DNA of 64,000 nucleotides, taken from JADFUS01 sp964600025. Its GTDB lineage: Bacteria; Bacteroidota; Bacteroidia; Bacteroidales; Rikenellaceae. Position numbers and translations under genes: made by a program. A model generated the notes under the pieces. That model saw only the letters and a list, made by a program, of their open reading frames with translations. It ran no database searches and was not told the origin of the DNA. Each line of letters starts with the position of its first letter. Within the stretch, counting starts at the first letter, position 1. The stretch lies in the NCBI GenBank assembly GCA_964600025.1, contig CAZRHJ010000004.1, positions 14,799-78,798 on the forward strand. The letters are read 5' to 3'. Of the stretch, positions 26,488-35,392 are shown one piece after another.

Positions 26488-26527
26488 AAAAGAAAGGGAG
26501 ATTACATTAGTAATCTCCCTTTCTTTT
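26488..26527 (+). terminator. intrinsic terminator of the Exb operon
   Basis: An 18-bp perfect stem (26488-26505 with 26510-26527), loop ATTA, ending in TTTCTTTT. Confidence 0.9.
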
Positions 26528-26531
26528 GTCT

Positions 26532-26686
26532 TGTTTTTAGTTGTAATTTCAGAAATATTAAGCTCCTAATAATTTCGTATTTCTTAGGCGATTTTGCATA
26601 TATAACGTTACCTACTTGTGTATGTAAGTTATGAGCATCAGTAAAAGACAAGATTTGCGAGTTTCGTTTTTAGAGGTCAGAATTAA
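26532..26686 (-). repeat. dispersed palindromic repeat, copy F (diverged)
   Basis: Reverse orientation. AAGCTCCTAATAA, TTCTTAGGCGATTTTGCA, TATAACGTTACC, TAAGTTATGAGCATCAG, GACAAGATTTGCGAGTTTCG and TTTTTAGAGGTCAG line up with the family in order. It lies between the convergent exbD and ybaK-like genes. Confidence 0.75.
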
Positions 26687-26715
26687 AAAAGGAATGGGTA
26701 AAATCCCATTCCTTT
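26685..26715 (-). terminator. intrinsic terminator of the YbaK-like gene
   Basis: GGAATGGG (26691-26698) pairs with CCCATTCC (26705-26712); on the minus strand the stem is followed by TTTTTT. Confidence 0.8.
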
Positions 26716-26721
26716 ATATCG

Positions 26722-27222
26722 CTAATATAAATCCAAAAACTCATATTCTCCTCCCCAATGCTCCAAAAACCTATGAAAATCTGCATTGCTAATAGTCAAA
26801 CTTGCAGTATTATCATTTGGGTGAAAACTTAGTAAGTCTGCTTTTTTTAGATTTATATCCAAAAAAAGTTTCACTGCCTTATCACTATCGTTTATCAGTC
26901 CAAAAGGAGATACGCTTCCTGGTTTTAGTCCTAAATATTTATCCATTCTTGCCTCAGAGGCAAAACTCAATTTGCCTTGTTTGAGCATTTTCTCTATTTG
27001 AGAAATTGCCATTTCGTGATGACACTCAAATACAACCAAATAGTGCTTATTTCCCTTGTGATTGCGAAAGAAAAGATTTTTACAATGAACTGCCTTTATG
27101 TTTTTCCAATACTCCAACGCTTTTTCGATTGTTGGCAAAGGTGGGTGTTCGTACATAGTGTAGGAAATATCCCATTCTTTGAGCCTTGCCAAAACCTTTG
27201 CTCTACGCTCCAAATTCTCCAT
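26722..27222 (-). CDS. prolyl-tRNA deacylase-like protein (YbaK/ProX family)
   Basis: 166 residues. The YbaK fold hydrolyses mischarged tRNA-Pro or similar. Signatures: YEHPPLPTIEKALEYW at the N-terminus, the catalytic-lysine region HCKNLFFRNHKGNKHYLVV, RMDKYLGLKPGSVSPFGLIND, and a Bacteroidetes/Clostridium-type C-terminus (SNADFHRFLEHWGGEYEFL). This matches the free-standing ProX/PrdX group that clears Ala-tRNA-Pro. It lies 11 nt behind the aminopeptidase P gene, so it is the last gene of that minus-strand operon. Confidence 0.88.
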   Translation of the reverse strand: MENLERRAKVLARLKEWDISYTMYEHPPLPTIEKALEYWKNIKAVHCKNLFFRNHKGNKHYLVVFECHHEMAISQIEKMLKQGKLSFASEARMDKYLGLKPGSVSPFGLINDSDKAVKLFLDINLKKADLLSFHPNDNTASLTISNADFHRFLEHWGGEYEFLDLY

Positions 27223-27233
27223 TATCCCCTAAA

Positions 27234-29015
27234 CTAAATTTCTTTTGTGCGTTGTGCCAACCACATTTTCTCGTCATAAGTCAAATACGTCGCAAGACTG
27301 TCATATACTCTTGCGTGATATTTATTAATCCACTGACGCTGACTAACGCTAAGTTTTTCGACAATAATAGATGTAGTATCTATTGGGAATAAAGTCAAGG
27401 TTTTGAATTTCAAAAATTTACCAAAATCATTTTCTGTAAACTCCTCACAAACGATTACGTTTTCGATACGAATACCATACTCTCCTTTGCGATATATGGC
27501 TGGTTCGTTACTCATAACCATTCCTGCACAAATAACTTCTGGGTTTTGTTCGGCACGAATAGACTGTGGACCTTCGTGAACATTAAGGTAATGTCCTACG
27601 CCGTGACCTGTTCCGTGTCCGTAGTTCAAAGATGCTTTGTATAGATGCTGACGTGCCAATATATCAATCTGAGCCCCACGTGTATTGATTGGGAAAACAG
27701 CCTGAGTAAGGTCTATCATTCCTTGCAAAACAAGAGTGTAATCAATTTTTTGTTGTTCAGTAGGCATAGAATAATGCACTGTACGTGTCATATCTGTTGT
27801 GCCGAATAGGTATTGAGCACCAGAATCTATCAATAAATAAGAATCTTCATTTACTATTTTACTATCGTTTGTTGGTGCGGTATAGTGGGGCATTGCTCCA
27901 TTTTCGCCAAAAGCTACAATAGCACCAAAACTCTCTCCTACATAGTTTTTGGATAGCGAACGGAACTCGCTAAGTTTTTCTCCTAACTCGTGTTCAGAAA
28001 AATACACCTCGTTTTTCATATTCTCCCACAACCAACAATAGAACTTAGACATTGCAACTCCATCTTCTATCATAGCCTTAGAAAATCCCTCTATCTCAGT
28101 TTTATTCTTGATAGATTTCATACGATTTACTGTGCCAACTGCACAAGACTCTTTTTTGAGTTTAGCAGAGTTTTGTCTAAGTAATTGTAAATGATAAATA
28201 TCAAGTTTGTTAGGGTTATAGATAACCTTGACCCCTTTCAAAGACGTCAAATAATTATCAAAATCATCATATCTTAAAACTTCAATGTTATTTGACTCAA
28301 AATACTGCATATTCTCTGGCAATATTTTGTTGTCATCAACAAAGAATTTTATGCTATCATTATATACTACCGCATAAGAAACCACAACTGGATTATAAGA
28401 AATATCTGCTCCACGAATATTCAAAAGCCACGCAATTTCGTCTAATGCAGTAATAATATAACAAGTATTATCGCCAATAGACAAAGCCTCAGTCAAACGA
28501 GAATGTTTACTTTTTGTGGACTCTCCACTAATCTCCACTGCCATAATCTTAATCATAGATTGTGGACGAGATGGTCTGTCTTGCCATATTTTTAGGAACG
28601 GGTCTTGTGATGCTACAAACTCAATATCATTTTCTTCCAATTCAGTTTTTGCTGTTTCAAACATTGTGCAGTTGTAAAGTTTGCCATCTACTCCAAATTT
28701 AGAGCCTTTTGGAGAGTTTTCAGCTATCCACGCATTGATTGTAGGACAAGATGCTGTTCCTATTTTCTGAATTATAAATTCAGTGTCTTTACATTGATTT
28801 TCAGCTTGTATAAAATAGCGAGAATCTACCCAAAGTGCAGCTTTTTTTTGAGTAACAACAACTGTTCCTGCCGAACCAGTAAATCCGCTTATATAAGTTC
28901 TACATTTCCAATATGGGGCTATATATTCACTAAAATGAGAGTCGTTTGAAGGAATAATTATTCCCCATAATCCCATTTTTTTTAGTTCTTTTCTTAATTC
29001 TTCCAATTTATTCAT
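27234..29015 (-). CDS. Xaa-Pro aminopeptidase (aminopeptidase P, M24B)
   Basis: 593 residues from the ATG ending at 29015 (MNKLEELRKELKK). Three-domain aminopeptidase P: two creatinase-like N-terminal domains and a pita-bread catalytic domain from about 310. Metal ligands: Asp in LLIDSGAQY and TTDMTRT, His in HGTGHGVGHYLNVHEGP, Glu in NEPAIY and IRIENV. It removes an N-terminal residue before proline. The ATG further up would overlap the preceding gene and adds ten atypical residues. Being next to a prolyl-tRNA deacylase-like gene is curious but not clearly functional. Confidence 0.94.
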   Translation of the reverse strand: MNKLEELRKELKKMGLWGIIIPSNDSHFSEYIAPYWKCRTYISGFTGSAGTVVVTQKKAALWVDSRYFIQAENQCKDTEFIIQKIGTASCPTINAWIAENSPKGSKFGVDGKLYNCTMFETAKTELEENDIEFVASQDPFLKIWQDRPSRPQSMIKIMAVEISGESTKSKHSRLTEALSIGDNTCYIITALDEIAWLLNIRGADISYNPVVVSYAVVYNDSIKFFVDDNKILPENMQYFESNNIEVLRYDDFDNYLTSLKGVKVIYNPNKLDIYHLQLLRQNSAKLKKESCAVGTVNRMKSIKNKTEIEGFSKAMIEDGVAMSKFYCWLWENMKNEVYFSEHELGEKLSEFRSLSKNYVGESFGAIVAFGENGAMPHYTAPTNDSKIVNEDSYLLIDSGAQYLFGTTDMTRTVHYSMPTEQQKIDYTLVLQGMIDLTQAVFPINTRGAQIDILARQHLYKASLNYGHGTGHGVGHYLNVHEGPQSIRAEQNPEVICAGMVMSNEPAIYRKGEYGIRIENVIVCEEFTENDFGKFLKFKTLTLFPIDTTSIIVEKLSVSQRQWINKYHARVYDSLATYLTYDEKMWLAQRTKEI

Positions 29016-29037
29016 ATTAGTAGTATTTAATTGGTTG

Positions 29038-29976
29038 TTAATCAAATGATTGTATGGTTTGTTTTGTTATATACTGCAAATAATAGAAGTCATATATACT
29101 AAACTCTGCAAAAAAGAAATTTTCTGGATTTACCTTTTTGCCTTTGTAAATAACTTCGTAGTGAAGGTGTGGCAAAAAAGAATATCCACTATTTCCACTA
29201 TAAGCAACTATATCCCCTTTTGCGACGGTTTCATTGCGTCTAACCGTAGCTTTGTTGATATTTGAATAACGTGTTTTATAGCCATTTTGGTGGTCTATCT
29301 CAACCGAAAGACCGTCCCTATCGCTCAAACTTCCAACACGTGATACCACTCCATCGGCTGTTGCAAAAATACGAGTATTCTCGTCTATTGCATAATCGAA
29401 ACCTTCGTGTAACTCGTAGCCTTTGTGAAATGGGTTCATTTTCATACCTGCACCAACTATTGATTTGGTAAATTGTGGATTATCAATAGGCTGGATTGAG
29501 GGATAACGTGCAAATTTATTTTCTGCCTCACACATTTCTCTCTCCAAATTTACAATTAATTCTGTTCCCTTGCTAACTTCTTGACTAAAATATTTGGTTT
29601 TTTGGTCTAAAATCTCAATTAAAGTAGATATTTCAGCATTTTCATAGTATTTTGCAGTATTTCTCTTTGCTTGAATTTGATTTTTGATAGGTTCTTTTGG
29701 CATTACATTGAATAGATTGTAGTGCAAATTGCTATCTCGTCTATCCAAACTTTTGTAAGTTGAATCTATCAAATTTACATTTTCTTTAATTCTTTCAAGC
29801 TCAGTTTTTAGCTGGGTATTTGTGCGTTTCAGTTCGTATTCGATTGGGTTGTCCCAAAATGGTGAAAAAATAAGATAGTACAAGACAATAGATATTAGAG
29901 CTACAAGTATATTTTTCAAAAACTTATAGTAGAAATTATTTTTCTTGATATTTATTTTTCGTACTTTTTTTAGCAT
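29038..29976 (-). CDS. M23 family metallopeptidase, membrane-anchored (second copy)
   Basis: 312 residues. One N-terminal membrane anchor (about 20-42), a coiled-coil stretch (about 50-150), then a LysM-less peptidase M23 domain at about 165-285 with zinc ligands in HEGFDYAID (His, Asp) and HLHYEVIYKG (HxH). These enzymes cut peptidoglycan cross-links or activate amidases. Its start codon overlaps the stop of the upstream M23 gene (TAATG-like, one base), so the two are coupled paralogues. Confidence 0.9.
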   Translation of the reverse strand: MLKKVRKINIKKNNFYYKFLKNILVALISIVLYYLIFSPFWDNPIEYELKRTNTQLKTELERIKENVNLIDSTYKSLDRRDSNLHYNLFNVMPKEPIKNQIQAKRNTAKYYENAEISTLIEILDQKTKYFSQEVSKGTELIVNLEREMCEAENKFARYPSIQPIDNPQFTKSIVGAGMKMNPFHKGYELHEGFDYAIDENTRIFATADGVVSRVGSLSDRDGLSVEIDHQNGYKTRYSNINKATVRRNETVAKGDIVAYSGNSGYSFLPHLHYEVIYKGKKVNPENFFFAEFSIYDFYYLQYITKQTIQSFD

Positions 29977-30962
29977 TATTGAATAATCAAATTAAAATTA
30001 TCGGAAAGAGTTTCTATCTCAGAATAGTTTTTCTGAACACGGTGTTTAGCACCCTCCAAAATCTTCTCAAAAGTTTCTTCGTCCATATAACGAGAAAGGT
30101 AGTTAATTGGATTTACATTTACTCCATTAAAAAGTATTTCGTAGTGAAGGTGAGGCCCAGTAGTTCTACCAGTATTGCCAGATAAAGCAATTTCTTCTCC
30201 TCGCATAACACTCTGACCCACTGCAACTTTGTAGCTATTTAAGTGAGCATATTTTGTAACATATCCAAAACCGTGATCTACCTCCACTGTAATACCATAA
30301 CCAGATTGGAATCCAGTTTTTTTGACAACACCATCTGCGGGAGCATAAACAGGAGTATTTCTATCACACGCCAAATCTTGACCCTTGTGGAAAATCCTAC
30401 GTTTATAGATTGGGTGAAACCTCCAACCCATTCTATCTCCAAAACTTTTGAGTTGTTTTTTGTTGATTGGCGACATAACTGGCAAAGACTTCAAAACTCT
30501 GTCCTTGTACTTTGACATTTCCGAAACAGTATCTAATGCCTCCGAAAGAATTGAAAGATTTTGGAGAGCCATATCCACTCGCATATTCGACTTGACTAAT
30601 GCACTTGTAAATCTATCTTGATGCAAGTATTTGTATTTATCAGAACTGTATTTTAATTCTTTCTCAAAATTAATATTATCCGCCATACCAAAGACGGTTT
30701 TGTAAACGTTAGAATATCGAAACAAAATCCCCTTTGTACCAAACTCAACATCTTGTAAATCTGCACTCAAAGAATTTATTTCAGAGATTATCTCTTTATT
30801 TTCTTTGTTTATGTAATAGGATTTAGGAGTGTAGAGTTTATAGGACAAAAAAAGGTTTACAATAGCTGCAAAAAAGAACCAGCCAAGCACAAAACGAGAT
30901 AGCCTATAAATTCGGAGTTTTATAGGAACGGATTGTATTGTATATAAATGGTTTTTTAACAC
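29976..30962 (-). CDS. M23 family metallopeptidase, membrane-anchored (first copy)
   Basis: 328 residues. Cytoplasmic N-terminus, one helix at about 25-45, a periplasmic coiled-coil, and an M23 domain at about 175-290 with intact zinc motifs HKGQDLACD and HLHYEILFNG. It also has GWRFHPIYKRRIFHKG, the usual lead-in of MepM/NlpD-type peptidases. First gene of a minus-strand operon (M23, M23, aminopeptidase P, YbaK-like), divergent from alaS. Confidence 0.92.
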   Translation of the reverse strand: MLKNHLYTIQSVPIKLRIYRLSRFVLGWFFFAAIVNLFLSYKLYTPKSYYINKENKEIISEINSLSADLQDVEFGTKGILFRYSNVYKTVFGMADNINFEKELKYSSDKYKYLHQDRFTSALVKSNMRVDMALQNLSILSEALDTVSEMSKYKDRVLKSLPVMSPINKKQLKSFGDRMGWRFHPIYKRRIFHKGQDLACDRNTPVYAPADGVVKKTGFQSGYGITVEVDHGFGYVTKYAHLNSYKVAVGQSVMRGEEIALSGNTGRTTGPHLHYEILFNGVNVNPINYLSRYMDEETFEKILEGAKHRVQKNYSEIETLSDNFNLIIQ

Positions 30963-31090
30963 TATATTTAAGCCTATTTGAGTAACAAAGTTATAATTTT
31001 TTATTAACTTTGCAACGAATTTTGTTTATATACTTGATAAGTATATTTCAAAAACTTTTTTAGGATAACGAAACAAGCATTATTAATGTT

Positions 31091-33712
31091 ATGAATAGTA
31101 AAGAAATAAGACAAAAATTTTTCGATTTTTTCGAAAGCAAAAACCATAAGATAGTAGAATCTGCACCTATGGTAATCAAAAACGACCCAACGCTGATGTT
31201 TACCAATGCAGGTATGAACCAATTTAAAGATATATTTTTGGGAAACAAACCAGTTAAATATCCACGTATTGCCGACTCGCAAAAATGTTTGAGAGTGTCG
31301 GGTAAACACAATGACTTGGAGGAGGTAGGACACGATACTTACCACCACACAATGTTCGAGATGCTTGGCAACTGGTCGTTTGGAGATTATTTCAAAAAAG
31401 AGGCTATTGCGTGGGCAAGTGAATTCTTGCTTAAAGAAATGGGACTTGACAAAAGCCGTATGTATGCAACAGTATTTGAGGGGGACGAGAAAGATGGCGT
31501 TGAGTTTGATACTGAGGCTTACGATTATTGGAAAGAAATTTTGCCAGAAAGCCATATTTTGAAAGGTAACAAAAAAGACAACTTCTGGGAAATGGGCGAA
31601 ACAGGACCTTGTGGACCTTGTAGCGAACTTCACTACGATTTGCGTGAGCAAAGCGAGATTGACAAAATCGCAGGTGCAGAACTTGTAAACAAAGACAATC
31701 CTCTTGTTATTGAGATTTGGAACTTGGTATTTATGCAATATAACCGTAAAGCTAACGGTTCTTTGGAACTTCTACCTGCTCAACACGTTGATACTGGTAT
31801 GGGTTTTGAAAGATTATGTATGATTATCCAAAACAAAAAAAGTAACTACGACACAGATGTTTTCCAATGTTTAATTCAAGAACTTGCAAAACTTTGTGGC
31901 AAAGAATATGGCAAAGAAGAAAAAACAGATATTGCAATGCGTGTTATTGCAGACCATATCCGTGCAATTTCTTTCTCGATTGCAGACGGTCAATTACCAT
32001 CAAACGTAAAAGCTGGTTATGTAATTCGTCGTATTTTGCGTAGAGCTGTACGCTACGGATATACTTATTTGAATTTCCGTGAGCCTTTTATGTGTAAAGT
32101 TGTTCCTACTCTTGTGGAGCAAATGGGAGGTCAATACCCAGAACTTGCTGCACAAAAAGAACTTATTTACAAAATTATCGAAGAAGAAGAAAATTCTTTC
32201 TTGAAAACACTTTCGACTGGTATCGGTATGCTTGATACACTTATCGAAACACTCAAAAAAGATAATAAAACTCAACTTTCTGGCGAAGATGCTTTTGTGT
32301 TGTACGACACTTACGGATTCCCTCTTGACTTAACAGAGCTAATTTGTAAAGAAAATTCTTTGACAGTAAACTTGGAAGAATTTAACAAACAACTTCTTCT
32401 ACAAAAAGAACGTTCACGCAACGCTGCAAGTGTTGAAACTCTGGATTGGGTTGAACTTAACAAATGTGATAGACAAGTTTTTGTGGGTTATGATACAACT
32501 ACTCTCGAAACACAAATTGCTCGTTACAGAACAGTTATTACAAAATCTAAAAAACAATATCATATAGTACTTCCAGAAACTCCATTCTATGGCAACTCTG
32601 GTGGTCAAGTTGGTGATATAGGTGTTTTGTTTAACGACAAAGAAACTATTGAGGTGGTGGATACTATCAAAGAAAATGGTTTGATTATACTTGTTACAAA
32701 CTCTCTTCCACAAGAAATTGACGCTGTATTTACTGCACAAGTTTCTGTGAAAGAAAGAAACGAGTCAGCAGCAAATCACACTGCAACTCACCTACTTCAA
32801 AAAGCACTACGCAAGGTATTAGGTAGCCACGTTGAACAAAAAGGTTCGCTTGTTACTCCAAAAATGTTGCGTTTTGACTTCTCTCACTTCCAAAAAATGA
32901 CTGATGAAGAAATTAATGAAGTAATTAGATTAGTCAATATTGATATTTTAGCAACTCACAAACTTGACGAAAACCGTAACTGTCCTATCGAGGAGGCTCG
33001 TAAAAGTGGTGCGATGATGCTGTTTGGTGAGAAATACGACGAAGTTGTTAGAACAGTTAAATTCGGGGATTCATTTGAACTTTGTGGAGGTGTTCACGTT
33101 CATAATACTGGCGAGATTGGTAGTTTTACTATCCTTTCTGAGGGTGCTATTTCGGCAGGAGTTAGACGTATTGAAGCAGTTACAGGTATGGAAAAAATCA
33201 ATTATGATTTGAAACTACGTGAAACATTCAACGAATTACGTGCAATGCTAAACACTAAATCTGTGAGCGAGTCTATCAAAAAACTTATGCAAACAAACTC
33301 TGATTTGAGCAAAACAGTTGAGATGGCTAACAAAGAGCGTAATGATATAATGAAAGAGAAAATCAAAAATGCTTTGGTTGAAGAAAACGGCATACAATGG
33401 TACACTCTTGAAATGCAAATTCCAGCAAATGTTATCAAAGAAATAGCTACAATGCTTTATTCAGAGATTCCAAATATTGCATTCATTGCAACTACTCAAT
33501 ATGACAAAAAACCAGGACTTGTTGTAATGTTTGGTAAAGATTGTGTAGCTGCTGGTGCAGATGCAAACAAAATTATAAAACAATGCTCTAAGCTAATGCA
33601 AGGCGGTGGCGGTGGCCAAGCGAATTTAGCATCTGCTGGTGGTAAAGATACCTCAAAAATGGGTGAACTTATAGATTCAGCTCGCAAAATGGCAGAAGAT
33701 ATGTTGAAATAA
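31091..33712 (+). CDS. alaS: alanyl-tRNA synthetase
   Basis: 873 residues, standard length. Class II catalytic core at the N-terminus (FFESKNHKIVESAPMV; NAGMNQFKDIFLG; MFEMLGNWSFGDYFKKEAI); tRNA-recognition region with VIRRILRRAVRYG; editing domain with zinc motif HTATHLLQ and CGGVHVHNTGEIG; C-Ala domain with the glycine-rich QGGGGGQANLASAGG. No internal break. Confidence 0.98.
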   Translation: MNSKEIRQKFFDFFESKNHKIVESAPMVIKNDPTLMFTNAGMNQFKDIFLGNKPVKYPRIADSQKCLRVSGKHNDLEEVGHDTYHHTMFEMLGNWSFGDYFKKEAIAWASEFLLKEMGLDKSRMYATVFEGDEKDGVEFDTEAYDYWKEILPESHILKGNKKDNFWEMGETGPCGPCSELHYDLREQSEIDKIAGAELVNKDNPLVIEIWNLVFMQYNRKANGSLELLPAQHVDTGMGFERLCMIIQNKKSNYDTDVFQCLIQELAKLCGKEYGKEEKTDIAMRVIADHIRAISFSIADGQLPSNVKAGYVIRRILRRAVRYGYTYLNFREPFMCKVVPTLVEQMGGQYPELAAQKELIYKIIEEEENSFLKTLSTGIGMLDTLIETLKKDNKTQLSGEDAFVLYDTYGFPLDLTELICKENSLTVNLEEFNKQLLLQKERSRNAASVETLDWVELNKCDRQVFVGYDTTTLETQIARYRTVITKSKKQYHIVLPETPFYGNSGGQVGDIGVLFNDKETIEVVDTIKENGLIILVTNSLPQEIDAVFTAQVSVKERNESAANHTATHLLQKALRKVLGSHVEQKGSLVTPKMLRFDFSHFQKMTDEEINEVIRLVNIDILATHKLDENRNCPIEEARKSGAMMLFGEKYDEVVRTVKFGDSFELCGGVHVHNTGEIGSFTILSEGAISAGVRRIEAVTGMEKINYDLKLRETFNELRAMLNTKSVSESIKKLMQTNSDLSKTVEMANKERNDIMKEKIKNALVEENGIQWYTLEMQIPANVIKEIATMLYSEIPNIAFIATTQYDKKPGLVVMFGKDCVAAGADANKIIKQCSKLMQGGGGGQANLASAGGKDTSKMGELIDSARKMAEDMLK

Positions 33713-33735
33713 TGGAAAAAACATCTTAAACATAC

Positions 33736-33766
33736 AAAAAAGACAACCTCTTAGGTTGTCTTTTTT
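33736..33766 (+). terminator. first terminator after alaS
   Basis: AAAAAAGACAACCT, 3-nt loop, AGGTTGTCTTTTTT. Nearly the same stem sequence ends the ccsBA gene at 40969-40998. Confidence 0.88.
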
Positions 33767-33835
33767 ATTGGGCATTGACCAAGAAATCAAAACTTCGCCT
33801 CGAAATAACTTCCATAGTACAGAAATAATTAATAG

Positions 33836-33876
33836 GAATGTTTTTTGAATAGAAATCAAAAAACATTCTTTTTTTT
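33836..33876 (+). terminator. second terminator after alaS
   Basis: GAATGTTTTTTGA (33836-33848) pairs perfectly with TCAAAAAACATTC (33856-33868), followed by eight T. It is about 70 nt beyond the first terminator, with no ORF in between. Confidence 0.82.
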
Positions 33877-33901
33877 ACGTTTTTAAGTGCTAATTATAAG
33901 C

Positions 33902-33927
33902 AATTATTGTCATTTAAAACAATAATT
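33902..33927. promoter_or_regulatory. candidate operator upstream of the porin-imelysin operon
   Basis: A perfect 9-bp inverted repeat, AATTATTGT (33902-33910) and ACAATAATT (33919-33927), separated by 8 nt. It lies 7 nt before a TATATTTG -7 element, so it covers the -33 region, where a repressor would act. It is not a canonical Fur box. Confidence 0.5.
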
Positions 33928-33934
33928 AATATCT

Positions 33935-33942
33935 TATATTTG
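33935..33942 (+). promoter_or_regulatory. -7 element of the porin-imelysin operon
   Basis: TATATTTG, with no good TTTG at -33, as would suit a regulated promoter. The leader to the porin gene is about 115 nt and contains a possible stem, GTTGCTTGT with GCAAC downstream. Confidence 0.5.
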
Positions 33943-34064
33943 TTTCATTTCGTAACTACTATTAGTGATATTGCTTTACAAAACCGCTATATATAGGGAT
34001 TGATTAAGAATAATGTTGCTTGTATTTTTGCAACAGAAAAAATTAAAATTAATAAATAGTAATT

Positions 34065-35366
34065 ATGAGAAAGATTCTACTACTGCTTGTTTTAATGTTT
34101 GTAGGAATAGCCGTTGAAGCAAAATCCTATGACAATGAACAAGATTCATTAAAAGGTACGTTCACAATAGGTGGATATGGAGAGATGACAATGAGTCGCC
34201 ATTTTTATAGTAGTGCTTGGCAAAGATATGCAATGCCAGAGAAATACAAAAACTCAGATGGATATGGTCGTTTTGATATTCCTCACGCTGTATTTATGAT
34301 TGGATACAACTTTGGCAGAGGTTGGAGTTTTGCTACCGAGATTGAATTTGAACACGGAGGTACTGGTTTTGCAGTCGAAATCGAAGAAGAAGAAACTGGC
34401 GAATACGAGTCAGAAGTTGAAAAAGGAGGAGAGATTGTTCTTGAACAGTTTTGGATAAACAAGAGTTGGAACAGAGCATTGAACCTAAAAATGGGACATA
34501 TTATTGTCCCAGTTGGATTCACTAACAAATATCATATTCCAACACAATATTTTGGAGTATTCCGACCAGAAGGAGATGCTACAATTCTTCCAACAGCTTG
34601 GCACGAAACAGGTGTTAGTTTTTGGGGAAGCAAAAAGGATTGGTCTTACGAAGTAATGTTTATTGCTGGACTTGACGCAGATCGATTCTCTCCAAAAAAC
34701 TGGGTAGCTGGTAGTGCAAACTCTATTTATGAATTCAAAATTGCAAATAGTTATGCAGGAGCATTTAGAGTAGATAATAGCAGTATAAGAAATTTAAAAT
34801 TAGGCTTGAGTGGCTATTACGGACATAGTGCAAAAAATACTTTGAATAGTTATAGTTACAACCACCTAAAAGGAGCAGTAGTTATAGGTTCGTTAGATTT
34901 TACATTTACTCCAAAAGATTTTATTTTTAGAGGTGGTGCAATGTACGGACACCTTAGTGATTCATACGAGATAACTATTGGAAATGCAAGTGCCCCAAAT
35001 GCTGCTCCAACTCCGGGAAAACCTGCTGTAGCAAGTTCTGCAATTTCTGTTGGTGCAGAGTTGGGATACAATGTATTTGGATTCTCTCAAAAACTAACTA
35101 AAAAACACCAAGTATTGTATTTATTCGGAAGATTTGACTATTACGACTCAATGCTTACAACAGAAAAAGGAGTTCCCGACTACAAATACTTAGAAAGAAT
35201 GTGTATTGCCTTTGGTTTGAATTACTCACCTATCAAACAGATTGTAATTAAGGCAGAATACCAAATGAGGAATTTAGTAGATTCTCAGTACAACGACGAA
35301 AATACATTCTCAATTGGAGTTACTTGGGCAGGTATTTTCTCAACAAAATTTAGAAAGAAAAAATAA
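34065..35366 (+). CDS. outer-membrane porin-like beta-barrel protein
   Basis: 433 residues. Signal peptide MRKILLLLVLMFVGIAVEAKS, likely cut after VEA. The mature protein alternates short amphipathic strands and turns (TIGGYGEMTMSRHFY; LKMGHIIVPVGFTNKYHIP) and ends ITWAGIFSTKFRKKK-like, typical of a beta-barrel of the phosphate-selective-porin/DcaP-like type; the terminal aromatic is followed by lysines, which is unusual. It opens an operon with an imelysin and a di-heme protein, so it probably supplies their substrate across the outer membrane (inference). A proline/alanine-rich loop lies near 305-320. Confidence 0.82.
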   Translation: MRKILLLLVLMFVGIAVEAKSYDNEQDSLKGTFTIGGYGEMTMSRHFYSSAWQRYAMPEKYKNSDGYGRFDIPHAVFMIGYNFGRGWSFATEIEFEHGGTGFAVEIEEEETGEYESEVEKGGEIVLEQFWINKSWNRALNLKMGHIIVPVGFTNKYHIPTQYFGVFRPEGDATILPTAWHETGVSFWGSKKDWSYEVMFIAGLDADRFSPKNWVAGSANSIYEFKIANSYAGAFRVDNSSIRNLKLGLSGYYGHSAKNTLNSYSYNHLKGAVVIGSLDFTFTPKDFIFRGGAMYGHLSDSYEITIGNASAPNAAPTPGKPAVASSAISVGAELGYNVFGFSQKLTKKHQVLYLFGRFDYYDSMLTTEKGVPDYKYLERMCIAFGLNYSPIKQIVIKAEYQMRNLVDSQYNDENTFSIGVTWAGIFSTKFRKKK

Positions 35367-35392
35367 TAATCACATTAAATAATCACAAAAAA

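Noticed and set aside
31004..31738. A 244-codon minus-strand reading frame opposite alaS
   Set aside because: It lies wholly within alaS plus its leader, its translation has no family-like motif, and alaS is certain. Long antisense frames are common here because of the biased codon use.
33902..33927. Calling the palindrome before the porin a Fur box
   Set aside because: The arm sequence and 8-bp spacer do not match the 7-1-7 GATAAT-type consensus; only kept as an unnamed candidate operator.
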